From positions 5,340-69,339 of the forward strand of contig JBQMRO010000009.1 of assembly GCA_052174475.1 (NCBI GenBank): a stretch of 64,000 nt of DNA, read 5' to 3'. The translations under genes were made by a program, and so were the position numbers. Shown here piece by piece: positions 31,985-42,889 of this stretch. The DNA is from Arsenophonus sp052174475. GTDB lineage: Bacteria; Pseudomonadota; Gammaproteobacteria; Enterobacterales; Enterobacteriaceae. Under the pieces are notes generated by a model. That model had not been told where the DNA came from, did not search any database, and saw nothing but the letters and a program-made list of their open reading frames with translations. Every line of letters starts with the position of its first letter. Positions within the stretch are counted from its first letter, which is position 1.

Positions 31985-32260
31985 TGAGCTACATTAATGG
32001 TGTTGTATTATTATTTTTGGGTAGAGTAAATTCTTTTTAGAATTATTGTAACTTTTGAGTGAGTAAGATTCCGTAGAACATAAAAAATTTTGTCCAGTGT
32101 TTTTTCGAAACCAAAAAGCTCTTGAATTACCAATATGAAGTTTAATAACCTTATGATTTATTTTTAAGACACTTGGTTTCTTTAAAAAACTTTTTATCTT
32201 ATGTGTAGTATGCGTTATCCAATTTATTGAATTTACTATAATATTCAATTACTCTGTTTG
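31985..32260 (-). pseudogene. alaA: alaA relic (glutamate-pyruvate aminotransferase), 5' end only
   Basis: The minus-strand frame reads FLKKPSVLKINHKVIKLHIG then NSRAFWF, and ends SKKNLLYPKIIIQHH. AlaA has VLKEAKRLEEEGNKVLKLNIGNPAPFGF followed by SKGLYSARKAIMQHY. Only about the first 75 codons remain; the rest is replaced by the IS91 relic. It is divergent from lrhA, as in E. coli. Confidence 0.85.
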
Positions 32261-32980
32261 AGCCTCAACGTTCATAGAATATAGAAATTTCTGCATATTT
32301 TATGTATACACATCTAACTCTTAGTTAGAAAATTTTAAATATATTGTTTAAAATTTTTTTTAGAAAAATTAGTTAAAATAATTAAATTATGTTAAGCAAG
32401 CTATTATTTACTTGATAAGATTAATAAATTTTAAAATATGATATAAATCAGATTTATATCTTAGTCATGAGATGATTTTAGTAATCAAATAGTAAATTGC
32501 TTATGGATTTGTCGTAGTGTATTTTTATTACAAATTATTACTGGTTTCATAATATGAATATTCTTTATATAACATATAATTAAAGTTAATATGTTATTAT
32601 TATGTTTTGATAAAAAAGTTTTATACTGATTATAAATTTATAATTTTTCTTAGCTGCATTATCTTTTATGGTTATTTTGTTTAGAAAAATGTATCTACTC
32701 TCGGTTGCAAAATCGTCATTTTGGCGCAAAGATTTTGGATTAAAATTATTCTCATAAAATGAGAATAGGAACTACACTCATTAGTGTTTTGTTTGTCAAT
32801 ATGTAAAGTATGTTTTTATTAAACAATTTAAGTTAATAACTGTATATAGACAGTAACAAATATTGAATTTATAGAAATAAATTCAATATAAAAGATTTTT
32901 TATCTTTAGTTATTTAACTATCAATATATTTCAATATCTATTGAATTCGTAAAATCAGCATGATGATATAAGAGAATAAA
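32261..32980. other. alaA-lrhA intergenic DNA, no gene seen
   Basis: About 720 bp, very AT-rich, no coding signal on either strand. In E. coli alaA and lrhA are also divergent with a long regulatory gap between them, so this is probably decayed control DNA. Confidence 0.55.
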
Positions 32981-33855
32981 ATGATAAATTCAAATTGCCC
33001 AATTATAAATCTTGATCTTGATTTACTTAGAACTTTTTTTCTATTGCTGATCTTAATGCATTTGCAGCTGCTGCTGCAGTTTATCGTACTCAATCAGCTA
33101 TTAGCCAACAAATGAAGGGTTTAGAACAGTTAGTAGGTTGTGAGCTTTTTGAGCGCCATGATCTTAATAAGTTATTAACGGATCATGGTTTGCAGTTATT
33201 AAGTTATGCACGGAAAATATTATAGGCTAATGATGATGCTTCAGTTTCACTAACTTATAATGGTGCTGAAGGTAAATTTCAATTTGGTGTTTCTGATGAT
33301 ACTACGAATACTTTATTACCATTTTTGCTTAATCGTATCGCATCAGTATATCCGCATATGGTTGTTGATATTTATATAAAACGCGCCAAGTTTATTAAAA
33401 ATTCTGGATAATGATGAAATTGATTTAGCACTAATACCAATAGAATTAACTCAATATCCAAGAATGCTTTTGCATTCTTCACCGATCCTATGGCAGTGTG
33501 CATCTGATTTTCAGCATCAATTGAATGAATCAGTTCCATTAATTGTTATGGATGAAACTAATCCATTTCATGAAATATCAATTAGTACCCTTAATTGCTG
33601 CTAGTATTAAATGGCGTATTGCTTATGAAGCCGCTTCATTATCAGCAGTGCTTGCAGCAGTTAATGCTGCAGTCGGTATTACTGCGTGCCCGCTGGAAAT
33701 GCAGACTGGCAATTTAAGAATTTTAAGTGAAAGTGATGCTTTACTCCGTTTGCCCGAAATTTATTATTGGTTATATCGTAATATTAATGAGCAAAACGAG
33801 GTTATTTTAACAGTATTTAGTACAATTAAAAATAAGAAAATATCTTATATATAGT
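32981..33855 (+). pseudogene. lrhA: lrhA relic (LysR-type regulator)
   Basis: Clear LrhA sequence: INLDLDLLRTF at 33008, then after a frameshift at the T-run 33038-33045 AIADLNAFAAAAAVYRTQSA and ISQQMKGLEQLVG (helix-turn-helix region), DHGLQLLSYARKIL followed by an in-frame stop (TAG near 33221), FGVSDDTTNTLLPFLLNRIA, and after more frameshifts SLSAVLAAVNAAVGITACPL near 33640-33690. LrhA represses motility and other genes in E. coli. The order alaA-lrhA-nuo is ancestral. The relic is better preserved than aspA or nuo, so its inactivation may be more recent. Confidence 0.93.
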
Positions 33856-34639
33856 ATAGTATCTTAACAAGGCAATTAAATAAATATTATTTATTTAATT
33901 TTTAGAAAATAAAAAGTTATATATTTAGTTAACGTTATTATTTAAATAAAATATTACGATGGATGCTATTATATAAGCACTTTTCTATATTTTAAATAGT
34001 TTATATCAGTATTTTTTATAAAAACTTTTTTCTATTTAACTGAATAGAATCTTAAATTATAATATAATATATATCTTTGTAATAAAGCAAAGGTGGGTTG
34101 TTTAAATAAAATTATTTAAATTTTCTTATTTTAATTGGAGCTAAAAAATTTTTTTGATAAAAGTTTTTTGTGATTTCAAATTTAAATTTAAATTTATTTA
34201 AAAATTGATATTAATTATAGATTTGCAAATAATAATAGTCGTTGATTTATTTAATAAATCGATTATTTTGTGATCAGTTATGTTTTCAACATAATTTAGA
34301 CGTGTGATTAATAATAGCGGAAGTAAGTGATTGTAAAATTGGTTTTTTTTTGAGAAAATGGTGTATAAAACGAAATATCAGTTATGTTAGTTTAATGAGT
34401 TGTCACGTTTTTAGCTAATGATATTTGTAATTTACAGTTTAAAGTAAAAATATAAAAAAAGAATTATATTCTATATAGTTATTAGAATAATTAAGTTTAA
34501 TAAAATTAATGTTTATCTATATATTTTATTTTTTCTCCTATAATTAGTGTTTATAGTGTTTATGGTGTTTATAGTGTTTGTAACACTATGCTAATTTAAA
34601 AGCGACACAACAATATTGCATATATAATATGTAATGAGT
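33856..34639. other. lrhA-nuoA intergenic DNA
   Basis: About 780 bp of AT-rich sequence with no coding signal. The nuo promoters of E. coli lie in the equivalent long gap; none can be recognised here. It contains the tandem repeat at 34546-34581. Confidence 0.6.
34546..34581. repeat. 9-base tandem repeat, four units
   Basis: AGTGTTTAT, AGTGTTTAT, GGTGTTTAT, AGTGTTTGT. Local slippage array upstream of the nuoA relic. Confidence 0.85.
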
Positions 34640-35050
34640 GAGTATGTTAATGTTTATTGATATATTTGCTTATCATTTGGCTTTTATAATATATCTTATT
34701 GGTGCTATTGATCTGTATTACTTAATGTTCCTTAGTGATTATACCTTTTGTGATAATTCCCAAGGACAAAGTAAAACGTATCCCTTATGAATCGGATATT
34801 AATCCTGCCGGTACTGTCCTGTTTTCGTATATAAGCCAAATTTTACTTGATTGGAATATTTTGTTATTTCAATTTTGAAGTGTTATTCCTTTAGTGTAGA
34901 AGGCTCTATTAAAGATAGAGACTTTTCAATTTTATTGAGAAATATTTTATACTACTGCTATTTGTGGACTTACTCTACTTAGTTCGTATTTGTGGCACTT
35001 AATTGGACGCTAGTGCGTTCACATTTTTTATGTTAGAAAACCAGATGAAA
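34640..35050 (+). pseudogene. nuoA: nuoA relic (complex I subunit A)
   Basis: FAYHLAFIIYLIGAIDLYYL near 34660-34720 matches NuoA [20 protein letters not shown]. A KTYPL / ESDIN piece near 34770-34800 corresponds to KNVPFESGID. Frames shift repeatedly. First gene of the decayed nuo operon. Confidence 0.75.
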
Positions 35051-35162
35051 TAATTAAAATCAATAATCATCACCATAGTAAATTTAGGCATTTAAAGATA
35101 GGATTATACGATCACTTTACATTCACTTAAATAGTGAAAATGACTTTTATCCTTTGTGACCA

Positions 35163-35196
35163 CACCAAATTGTTGGGAGAAACCAACAATTTGGTG
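35163..35196. repeat. Perfect 14-bp inverted repeat, 6-base loop
   Basis: CACCAAATTGTTGG-GAGAAA-CCAACAATTTGGTG, near the start of the nuoB relic. Confidence 0.95.
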
Positions 35197-35323
35197 GTAG
35201 GGATATTCATCACTGTATTTGTGTGGATAAATTAGGATATGTTTTATATAAAGCATTGAATTTAGGAGAAAAAATTCTTTATGGCCGTATAATTTAAGCT
35301 TTCATATTTACCATGTTGAAATG

Positions 35324-35355
35324 GTGACTTCTTTCACTGTAGTGAAAGAAGTCAC
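35324..35355. repeat. Perfect 15-bp inverted repeat, 2-base loop
   Basis: GTGACTTCTTTCACT-GT-AGTGAAAGAAGTCAC, within the codons for VTSFTVVKEVT of the nuoB relic. The peptide still resembles NuoB, so the palindrome arose by a few changes inside a once-coding segment. Confidence 0.97.
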
Positions 35356-35437
35356 TCGATTTAATTTGAGGTACTAAGAGCGTCATCGCAACAGACTAAT
35401 TTTATGATTGCTGTCGGAACCTATCTCACAGGACAGT

Positions 35438-35461
35438 CTCTCTTATTTAACTATAAGAGAG
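35438..35461. repeat. Perfect 9-bp inverted repeat, 6-base loop
   Basis: CTCTCTTAT-TTAACT-ATAAGAGAG in the nuoB relic. Confidence 0.85.
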
Positions 35462-35929
35462 TAATCTCTATGATATATTGTGCTAACTCTAGTGGTATAT
35501 ACGATATTTATTCCGTTATTCAGGAGTTTATAAATTTTTATGTTGATATCTTATGGATATCAGAGGTGGTTGTGTTTCACGATAGGGAACTTATATACAA
35601 ACTTTATTATGATAATAATAAATCAGTAAAGATTATTATCCATTAACACATAAGTGGATAGCGATTATGGTGTTTATATCACGCCAATATGCAACTGAAA
35701 AAAGAGTGTAAGCGTGGTGAAAATAGCGATCAAAACGTTATGGTCATGTTATGAAATATAAGATATAAAATATAAGTTATTCAGCTTAATAGAATTAAGC
35801 TATTGTAGTCGTAATAAACCTGATCAAGCGTTGTGGTGTATAAAATAATAACAGCTCATATAACACAAGAGAGTATTCATGGTAAGCATTATATACTTAT
35901 CATCATTGTAATGACTCAAATAAGTTTGG

Positions 35930-37130
35930 AACTATATAACTAATTATCTATTCAAGATTCTTTGATGATTTTAATCATCTCTTAAGGGAATTGATTATTT
36001 GGTTCAAATGTGAACAACTTCTTGCCATGATAGATTTTTTTAAAAACCTAAACCTTATATCCTGCTATTTGATTTATATGAGTTTGATTATAGGCAAGAA
36101 GTAAATCTGCAAGGTTTATTTGAAGCGGATTTTTCTGTTTTTACCATTTAATTTCTATTAAGCGTAACCGTGATATTGTGTTGAAAGTGGCGCTTAGTGA
36201 GAAATATCTAAATATTCTATTTATTGTTTCTTTATTTCTGAATTTTAATTAGTATGAACGTGAAGTATGGGATATGTTTGGAATAACATTTAATGCCATT
36301 CAAATTTCAACAGTTATTAATGCCAATAATCTAGTAATGAGATTTATTATATAAAGATTATTCAGATAGAGCTGCTGGATTTAATCCTTTTATTTTAACT
36401 AAATAAAAATTTGATTTATAGATGGAGTTACTGATCTTTAAATTTGAAGAATGAGGAATGACAATAGACAACGAGCATGAAAATTTTATGTTCTTGAATG
36501 TAGGTCTAAATCATTCCTTATCTTATGGAGTCTTTCGGATTCTACTGCAACTTAATGATAAAGAAATTATTAACTGTGTATAGTTATTGGTTATTACCAA
36601 TAACGTGCAGAAAGAATAGGTGAGCGTTAATCTTGGTACAGTTATATTCCATATACTAACCTCATATGGAATTTAGGTTGTTGTATTAATAAAATGCCTT
36701 TATGTATGATAGTAATCAAAAAAAAACTGGTAAGAATTGATGTATTAGATTGCGTTAAAACTACTATCCGTGTTATGTTGTCATAGTTATCTCGTATTAA
36801 CATCCATTACTCTAATCAGCATTTCTATTTAGAAAGAGCGGTGGTAGAATACCGATTTTTTTTGCATTTACTGATTATTAGTAATATATAACGTTATTGA
36901 AGTAATCACTAATTTCCGTACCTACCAACCAGGCTTAGGTACGGATCGGTGGTGTTGCTTATTATTTACTGAAAGGTTAGTAAAAGCTATTGCAAAATTT
37001 CCTTCATTGTAAATGATAACGTGATTGAATTCATATGTCAAAGTAACATTGAATAATAAGTATTCTTAAATGGCATTTAATTAGTATAGTCGCTTATACT
37101 GCTAAAGATACAGATATCATAGCAACTAAA
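35930..37130 (+). pseudogene. nuoC: nuoCD relic (complex I subunit C/D fusion), 3' part deleted
   Basis: YEREVWDMFGITF near 36255-36290 matches NuoCD YERETWDLFGITF. DYSDRAAGFNPFILTK and FEEXGMTIDNEHENFMFLN near 36357-36500 match DYPARATEFSPFELTK...PEEWGMKRGTENEDFMFLN. GVFRILLQLNDKEIINCV near 36527-36580 matches GAFRIVLQLDGEEIVDCV. IFFAFTD near 36858 matches VFFAFTD. RIGGVAYYL near 36935 matches RIGGVAHDL. VAYTAKDT near 37090 matches VAAYGAKEA. The rest of subunit D, all of nuoE and the start of nuoF are missing. Confidence 0.9.
36583..36604. repeat. Perfect 9-bp inverted repeat, 4-base loop
   Basis: GTTATTGGT-TATT-ACCAATAAC in the nuoCD relic. Confidence 0.85.
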
Positions 37131-38005
37131 CATTTATTTAAGACAATTGAGGAATTGAAAACAGCGGATTTATTAGATAAAAATATTCTGGGTACTTATT
37201 TTAACTTTGAGCTTTTGTGTGTAATCGGTGTTAGGGTGCTACATTTGTGGTGAAGAAATAGCGTTGATTAACTCCATTAAAGGGAGTAGAGTAAATCCGC
37301 GCTCAACTACCTTTCTAACAATATTCAGCGCCTAAAGTAAACCGAATTATATCAATAATCTGAAAACAATCTATAACATAACGACGATTATTAAATATAG
37401 TAAATAGTGATATTTCAGTCTTACAAAAAGTAAAAGTAAAAATCCCGGAACTAATTTGATGGGATCTTCTAGTTGAGTAAATGATTTAGACCTGTAGGAA
37501 TTACCTTTTGGTGTTACTGCTCGCGAGATCTTAGAAAGTTATGTGTGTAGAATGTATAAAGGTTTAATATTTGAATCCTGTTAACCATAAGTCAGGATTC
37601 AGAACGGTATTGATTTTCTAACAAAAGCACATTTTGATTTAGCCATAGATTTTAATAGTCTATTAAAGTAGAGGTGTGCTGTTTAAGGTTTACGGCGATT
37701 TTCCATGGTAGTTAATAGTGAAATTAATATGGTTCTTTAACCAAAAATTTATAGTAATTTTTGTTCGTGAATCGAGTAGTTGGTGTACATCGTGTTATGA
37801 TAATTTCTATGAAGTGTAAAATTTATAGATTTTAGAGCGTGGTGAATGACAATTAGGTGATATCTAAACATTAGAAGAACTTTGTCGCTTTCTTTTTGGT
37901 AGATAAAACTTTTTTCTCTCGCACTCCGAGTTCGGTTAAACTTATACAGAGTGCTATTAAATTTTTTCGTGATGAATTTGAAGCTGGTATTAACTAATAG
38001 AATTT
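37131..38005 (+). pseudogene. nuoF: nuoF relic (complex I NADH-binding subunit), 5' part deleted
   Basis: IEELKTADLLDKNILGTYFN then FEL near 37150-37215 matches NuoF IAEATEAGLLGKNIMGTGFDFEL. GEEIALINSIKGSRVNPRS near 37250-37310 matches GEETALINSLEGRRANPRS. ELPFGVTAREILESY near 37500-37545 matches ELPFGTTAREILEDY. DFLTKAHFDLAIDF near 37615 matches DFLTEAHLDLPMEF. The end near 37945-37997 reads FFRDEFEAGIN. FMN/NADH-site residues are broken by stops. Confidence 0.9.
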
Positions 38006-38019
38006 TGTAACTTGAGTAT

Positions 38020-40010
38020 AACTTCTGACATTCAGAGTTAATAATGTTGATTCTTGTTCTTAATGTGTGTAAGCAATAGTAAAAATGCTTACGATACACA
38101 TGACCGTCAAACAGTGTCCTGCATGACACTGGTTTATAATTTATCCTATCCATCTATTGATGCAGCAAATTAAGCAGTTTCATACAAGTATTGTTGAGTG
38201 GTTGATAATAAATCATTCATATGCTACCCTTCTTTATAAGAAGGGTAGCATATGTTACTGCTAAGATATCATAATAATGACTAGGCATAAATACGTAAAT
38301 ATTTTATATTTAAACTAATATATCATAATTAAAATCAATGTTTATTCGTTGATAACAAAATAAATTGTTTTATTGCTTTCTCTATCGGTTTTGCTTTTTC
38401 TTAAAAAGAAAGAGCTGATACATCAATCTAGGTGTATATAACAGTTATAATCATATCTATTTTACCTAAATGGAAATGTAAGGTACAATTAGAGAGTAAA
38501 TTTCTAGCAATTTAGTTAAGATCTTATCAAATGAGTTTTTATTAATAATACTAATCATAAACCTTACAATCACAAATGAAATATGCGATCTGCGCCAAGA
38601 ATATATCTACAGTGTATTATTGGTTATAATACTAGTTTAGTAAATGTTACTATGAATTACGCCGGGTTGAAACCAGTTATATGGTATGGTAAATCACTAC
38701 TTTTATGTGATTGAGGTTGCTTTGATTAAAATTATATTAATCATCAAGATTAATTCCGAGGGTTTTAATTAGTTAAAAATGAAACTAATATATTATTTCT
38801 GTTCTGAGGAACAGAACCCCCAGATACAAACTGGTTCTAAAATTTTATGATAGACAAAAGTTATCGGTGTTATTAGATAACTTTCAACTTAATGTTGAGA
38901 ACAATTAAGCGTTATCTTAACTACTGGTTGGCAAAAGAATTTTTTATTCAGGTATATTAACAGCGGAATAAGGTTTTATTTCGAGATAATATTAATGTTT
39001 TAAAACAAAGAATGGGGTTATATGCCAACATTGCATAAAATTGAAAATTATAATGGTATGGTTTTAGAAAAAGGATTTAACCCAAACGTGAAGCACTTAT
39101 AGCATTAGGATTTCTTAGGCAGTTAAAGATAAAGCTAAATTAATGGCTAAACTATAAAAGTAGAAAATTGCAAATTGCTGTGATATTAAATATCAGCTAA
39201 CCTGATACAAAACCAATTGTTTGTTAACAACAAAGATGATTGCTGTTTAAGTAATATTACTAAATTAAGTTATCTCGCGCCGGTTGATAACCATGCTCTT
39301 TTTAGTTTTAGCATTCATCATGCTTTGGATAAAAAAGCAATAGTAGTGAATGATTTTCCAGCGGATATTAAAGCAAAGATTAGATTAGTTGCTGAAAAGT
39401 TTTGTAATCTAAAAATTACTTATTATTAGTGGTAATAATAAAGTAGTGAAGCACTTATCTAGGCTGTCGTTAATATTTTTTTCATTAAAATCAAATAATC
39501 TCGAATCTAGAATTTATCTATATTGTAACGGAAGCTAATAGCTTTGATTCATTTTTAATGAATGTTAAACCGTTAGCATGATAATAGAGCATATTTTATC
39601 CGATGAAATTTAGATAATTCCGTAGTTATGGAAAGCAGTATTTAATAAGATTTTGATGTTAATAACATTAATATTGATTTTCATAAACTAAATAAATTAA
39701 TGATTACTAATCATTAATGTTCCGCTATTATGGATTAAACAGATAATATTTTACTCGCTGCCAACTTTTTTATGAAAGTGTTGAAAATTACTTAATAAAT
39801 AAAGATACTGTGCGCAACGTTATTTTTAGATATTTAATCTAACTTTTTACCAAACTAATAGTTCAATTAATAAAAATTAGTGTTGGTTGTATTTATTACA
39901 GGCAAATCTAGAAAGTCGTCAGATAAATTATTACAATTAGATCACCTTATCCAGTCTTACATAACAGCTATCCTATAATTTGCGACTATTGTTAATACGA
40001 TACCTAATGC
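38020..40010 (+). pseudogene. nuoG: nuoG relic (complex I iron-sulfur subunit)
   Basis: SKNAYDTHDRQTVSCMTL near 38068-38130 matches NuoG QNAEDTRGRLVMSCMTP. SIVEWLIINHSY near 38188 matches SVVEWLMTNHPH. APRIYLQCIIGYNTS near 38594 matches APSICQQCSIGCNIS. FVNNKDDCCLSNITKLSYLA then PVDNHALFSFSIHHALD at 39217-39330 matches FVTNVDDTRLDDIAAWTYRAPVEDQARLGFAIAHALD. SAIMDXTDNILLAA near 39730 matches TAIMENAHLVLSAA. Cluster cysteines are mostly replaced. No later nuo gene (H to N) was recognised beyond it. Confidence 0.9.
38218..38254. repeat. Perfect 17-bp inverted repeat, 3-base loop
   Basis: CATATGCTACCCTTCTT with its exact reverse complement around the loop TAT, inside the nuoG relic at the position of the CPVCEEGG cluster motif. 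Confidence 0.97.
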
Positions 40011-41904
40011 TATATTCTATATACGTAGATAAATTACCCTCCTTCTCTTCATCGCTATAGTGTTTGTATTTCAATATTATCTGATATATAGTTCAGTGTA
40101 CATGATTAACCATGTGATGGTTAAATATGCTATTTTTTATATTTAAATATAGGCTTCAATGAAATTTGAAATTTTATTTATAAAATTTTTAACTGTGGTA
40201 AATCTTATTTAGATTTACTCAAATGTTAGCATCAGAGTTCTCTACTTCGAAAATAATTTTTTCCGGTGTATTGATTTAATTTTAGATAAAGTCTATTTAA
40301 TTATTTTTAATATAAATTCCTTTAAGAAGAAAACTCGTTTTTATCTTATATTAGTTCAAGTAGAGGGAGTGGTTATCAAGATTAAGTAAGCCTAGAATAT
40401 ATATGAGGATTACTTACCATTTACATTAAATAATTTAGTTAATTTTATTGTTCTAATAGCTCTACCGCATTCAAAATATAATTAATATCTTATAACTAAT
40501 TAGCAATCAGTAGATTATCTATCTTGGATAGAGCTAGTTCTTTAGCACTCTATTAAAACTACTCAAGAGATACTCTTTACTCTTTTTAGTTATTTTATAG
40601 TAGATTTTAACTTGATATTAACCCAGTATAAAATACCTATTAAGTATAGAAGTAACACTTCTCAATCTTCTTTTTCGTTTTCTAAAACTTTCCATCGTCT
40701 ATAAGAGTTGGAATCTATGAAAAAAATTTTCTTTTCCGTCACCTAAAAAGAAACATAATTATTCATGTATTTTTTCTATGCTGATAGGTTATTATATTTA
40801 ATGATTAATAAAATCAATATTTTTTAACTCCATATATATCTGTATAGATAACTTGTTTGGCTAATTTTAGAGATATATATTTAAAGTAATCTACTTATAC
40901 TTAGAAATAAAATTCTTAATTATAATTAGTACCGCAAATATATTGCGGATTGTAATGTATTTAAAAGAATTTATATTGTGTCAATTACCGATTTATAGAC
41001 TTCTCTATCATGCAGCCTGATTCACTAAAAATGAGCTTGATTACCCTTCTAAAAATATGAACCTATTGTTACTGAAGTGATCAGTTTTATACCACCATAA
41101 ATCTGGTTAAATTAACATCTTTAATTCTCGTGAAGGAGAATTTCCTGATTATGTTTATATCAGAACTGAACTAATTGGGATCTCAGGGTTAACTGAGACA
41201 ATGCAATGGAACGGCTAGCACTGAATAAATATGGGTGAAAGGAGTAGCTCTAAATCAATAAAATGCAAGCCTTAATGCATCAAAGTGTACGAGTATATTT
41301 ATTGTTTTCTTGCTACTTGAACCTCAGTACGTTATTCGTTAGTTTTATCTTAAATAATTGATCATCACTGCACCTGTGGATGATGTTGTTAAACAATTTA
41401 TCGCATTAAAGATACGTATAAACCCTAAGAAGTTTAGTGAGCTAGATATTTAACTACCGTTACCGATAATAAATTGGCCGACCTGACCGATAATCAGCGC
41501 CAGATTACTCATACATATATATTACTCGTTAATATTCCTTACTATCAACCACAACCGCGTTATAGATCTGCGCGTATATCATCTTCTTTTATATAGCAGG
41601 CGAAAAAACTAGTTGCCTAATGGGATAATCGCTCATTCAGCTAATACTAAGAAAAGTAAGCGCCTTCAACTTACTGAAATAACCCTTGTACTAACTTGAC
41701 CGATTACAATAACTGCCATACCCTCGAGTGTCTGATAGTGTTAGCACCGGGGAAGGGTGATGTGATTAGACCGAAGCAAAAATCCCTGCTTATATGACTA
41801 TCTATTGTACTATCAGATTGCATCAAAAGTAAATTTTCAATAGCACTGTAAGCCGTTCTTTTATACTGATTTTAGCAGATAATGGTTTTAATTGGATATG
41901 TTGT
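40011..41904. other. Decayed DNA after nuoG, gene(s) not identified
   Basis: 40011-41000 is AT-rich with no readable similarity; nuoH-N would be expected here but nothing could be matched. 41050-41650 is less AT-rich and reads as a broken gene on the plus strand: FPDYVYIRTELIGISGLTET near 41140-41200, VDDVVKQFIALKIRINPKKF then SELDI near 41380-41450, and YYQPQPRYRSARISSSF near 41540-41590. I do not recognise the family. Confidence 0.5.
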
Positions 41905-42885
41905 AAGAGTTATTAGTAAATTTAGTGCATGACGGTTAGGTCATGCTTCACTCTGATGCTTTAAAAAAACTCTTCTCCATGCTTAAATTGGATCTTGTTT
42001 ACAAACAACCAGATTGTTAAGCAGGTTAAACTTCCATGAGTCGGTTCCAAATTTTCTAAGAAGACTTAAGCAGCTTAAATACCATTAAAAAGGTTATTTT
42101 TCGAACCACAGTATTTCGCATATCCGTATTCATAGCCTAAAGGTCACAAAAGCTAATTCAATCATATTCATCATTTTTACTGATACCAGTGCGTTGACGG
42201 GAAGTCGTAGAATACCAGTTATTCTTTTGGCTATTTCTCCAATTTTTTCATTTATATAGGATGCTTATCTTGAAAATTTTGCTAACAAAATATTAAGGGA
42301 TTTATTAGAGGTATAATAACTTTCTGCTAGTTAAACCTCGGTACTTCACCTTAACTTTCGGTTGCATGTCTTTTTTAAGGAACTGAAGGCAGAATATTAG
42401 TTATTTGTATATACAGTAGTATTGGTGTTGCATGCCCGAGAATATCTTTGGGATTACATTATAAAACAAGGGCATCCCCATACACCGTAGCAACCCTTGG
42501 AGATATAGTTAAATTAGGTTTTTCATAGAGATCATTAATAAGGTTATCCTAATTTACTTCTAACTTTCAATATGCATCTTTTACCGTAATTATATCTTTA
42601 CATCCATCCTTTTAGTAGCGCCAATATAACTAGCAAGAAAAGATGATCAGCTTGCGCTTAACAGGACGGCATACGTTATTTGCCAAGAAATAAACGTAGA
42701 ACATATCGCTTAAATCACGCATGGCAGCACCGCTCCCATTACCTATACTCTTTAAGGCATTAGTATTTTAGTTTGTTAATTGGGTACTCCACATAGGATC
42801 ATCTGATTTCTCACTGAGAATCCACAGAGCTTAGTGGAAATTATTAAATGGTGAAAACTAGTTTAGTTGTGCTGAAGATTATACA
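41905..42885 (-). mobile_element. IS256-family element, decayed, 5' part missing
   Basis: Minus-strand copy that starts at the 3' end like the copy at 63216 (AAGAGTTATTAGTAAATTTAG) and is readable through the segment equivalent to 23650-23720 of another copy. It stops near 42885, where an IS91 piece begins, so about 400-500 bp of its 5' end are gone. Confidence 0.75.
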
Positions 42886-42889
42886 TCTT

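Larger units (their letters stand above)
35060..35720 (+). pseudogene. nuoB: nuoB relic (complex I subunit B)
   Basis: LGEKILYGRI near 35260-35290 matches NWGRKNSIWPYN. HVEMVTSFTVVKEVTRF near 35313-35365 matches YVEMVTSFTAVHDVARF. GIYDIYSVIQEFINFYVDI near 35495-35550 matches [25 protein letters not shown]. The cysteines that bind cluster N2 are lost. Three perfect inverted repeats lie within it (35163-35196, 35324-35355, 35438-35461). Confidence 0.9.

Noticed and set aside
31994..32248. 84-codon minus-strand frame as a novel small gene
   Set aside because: It matches the AlaA N-terminus and is truncated by IS91, so it is a gene fragment.
33543..33854. 103-codon frame as an independent small protein
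   Set aside because: It is the C-terminal part of the broken lrhA.
37749..38153. 134-codon minus-strand frame
   Set aside because: The plus strand here encodes clear NuoF and NuoG relic peptides; the minus frame is an accidental opening in AT-rich DNA.
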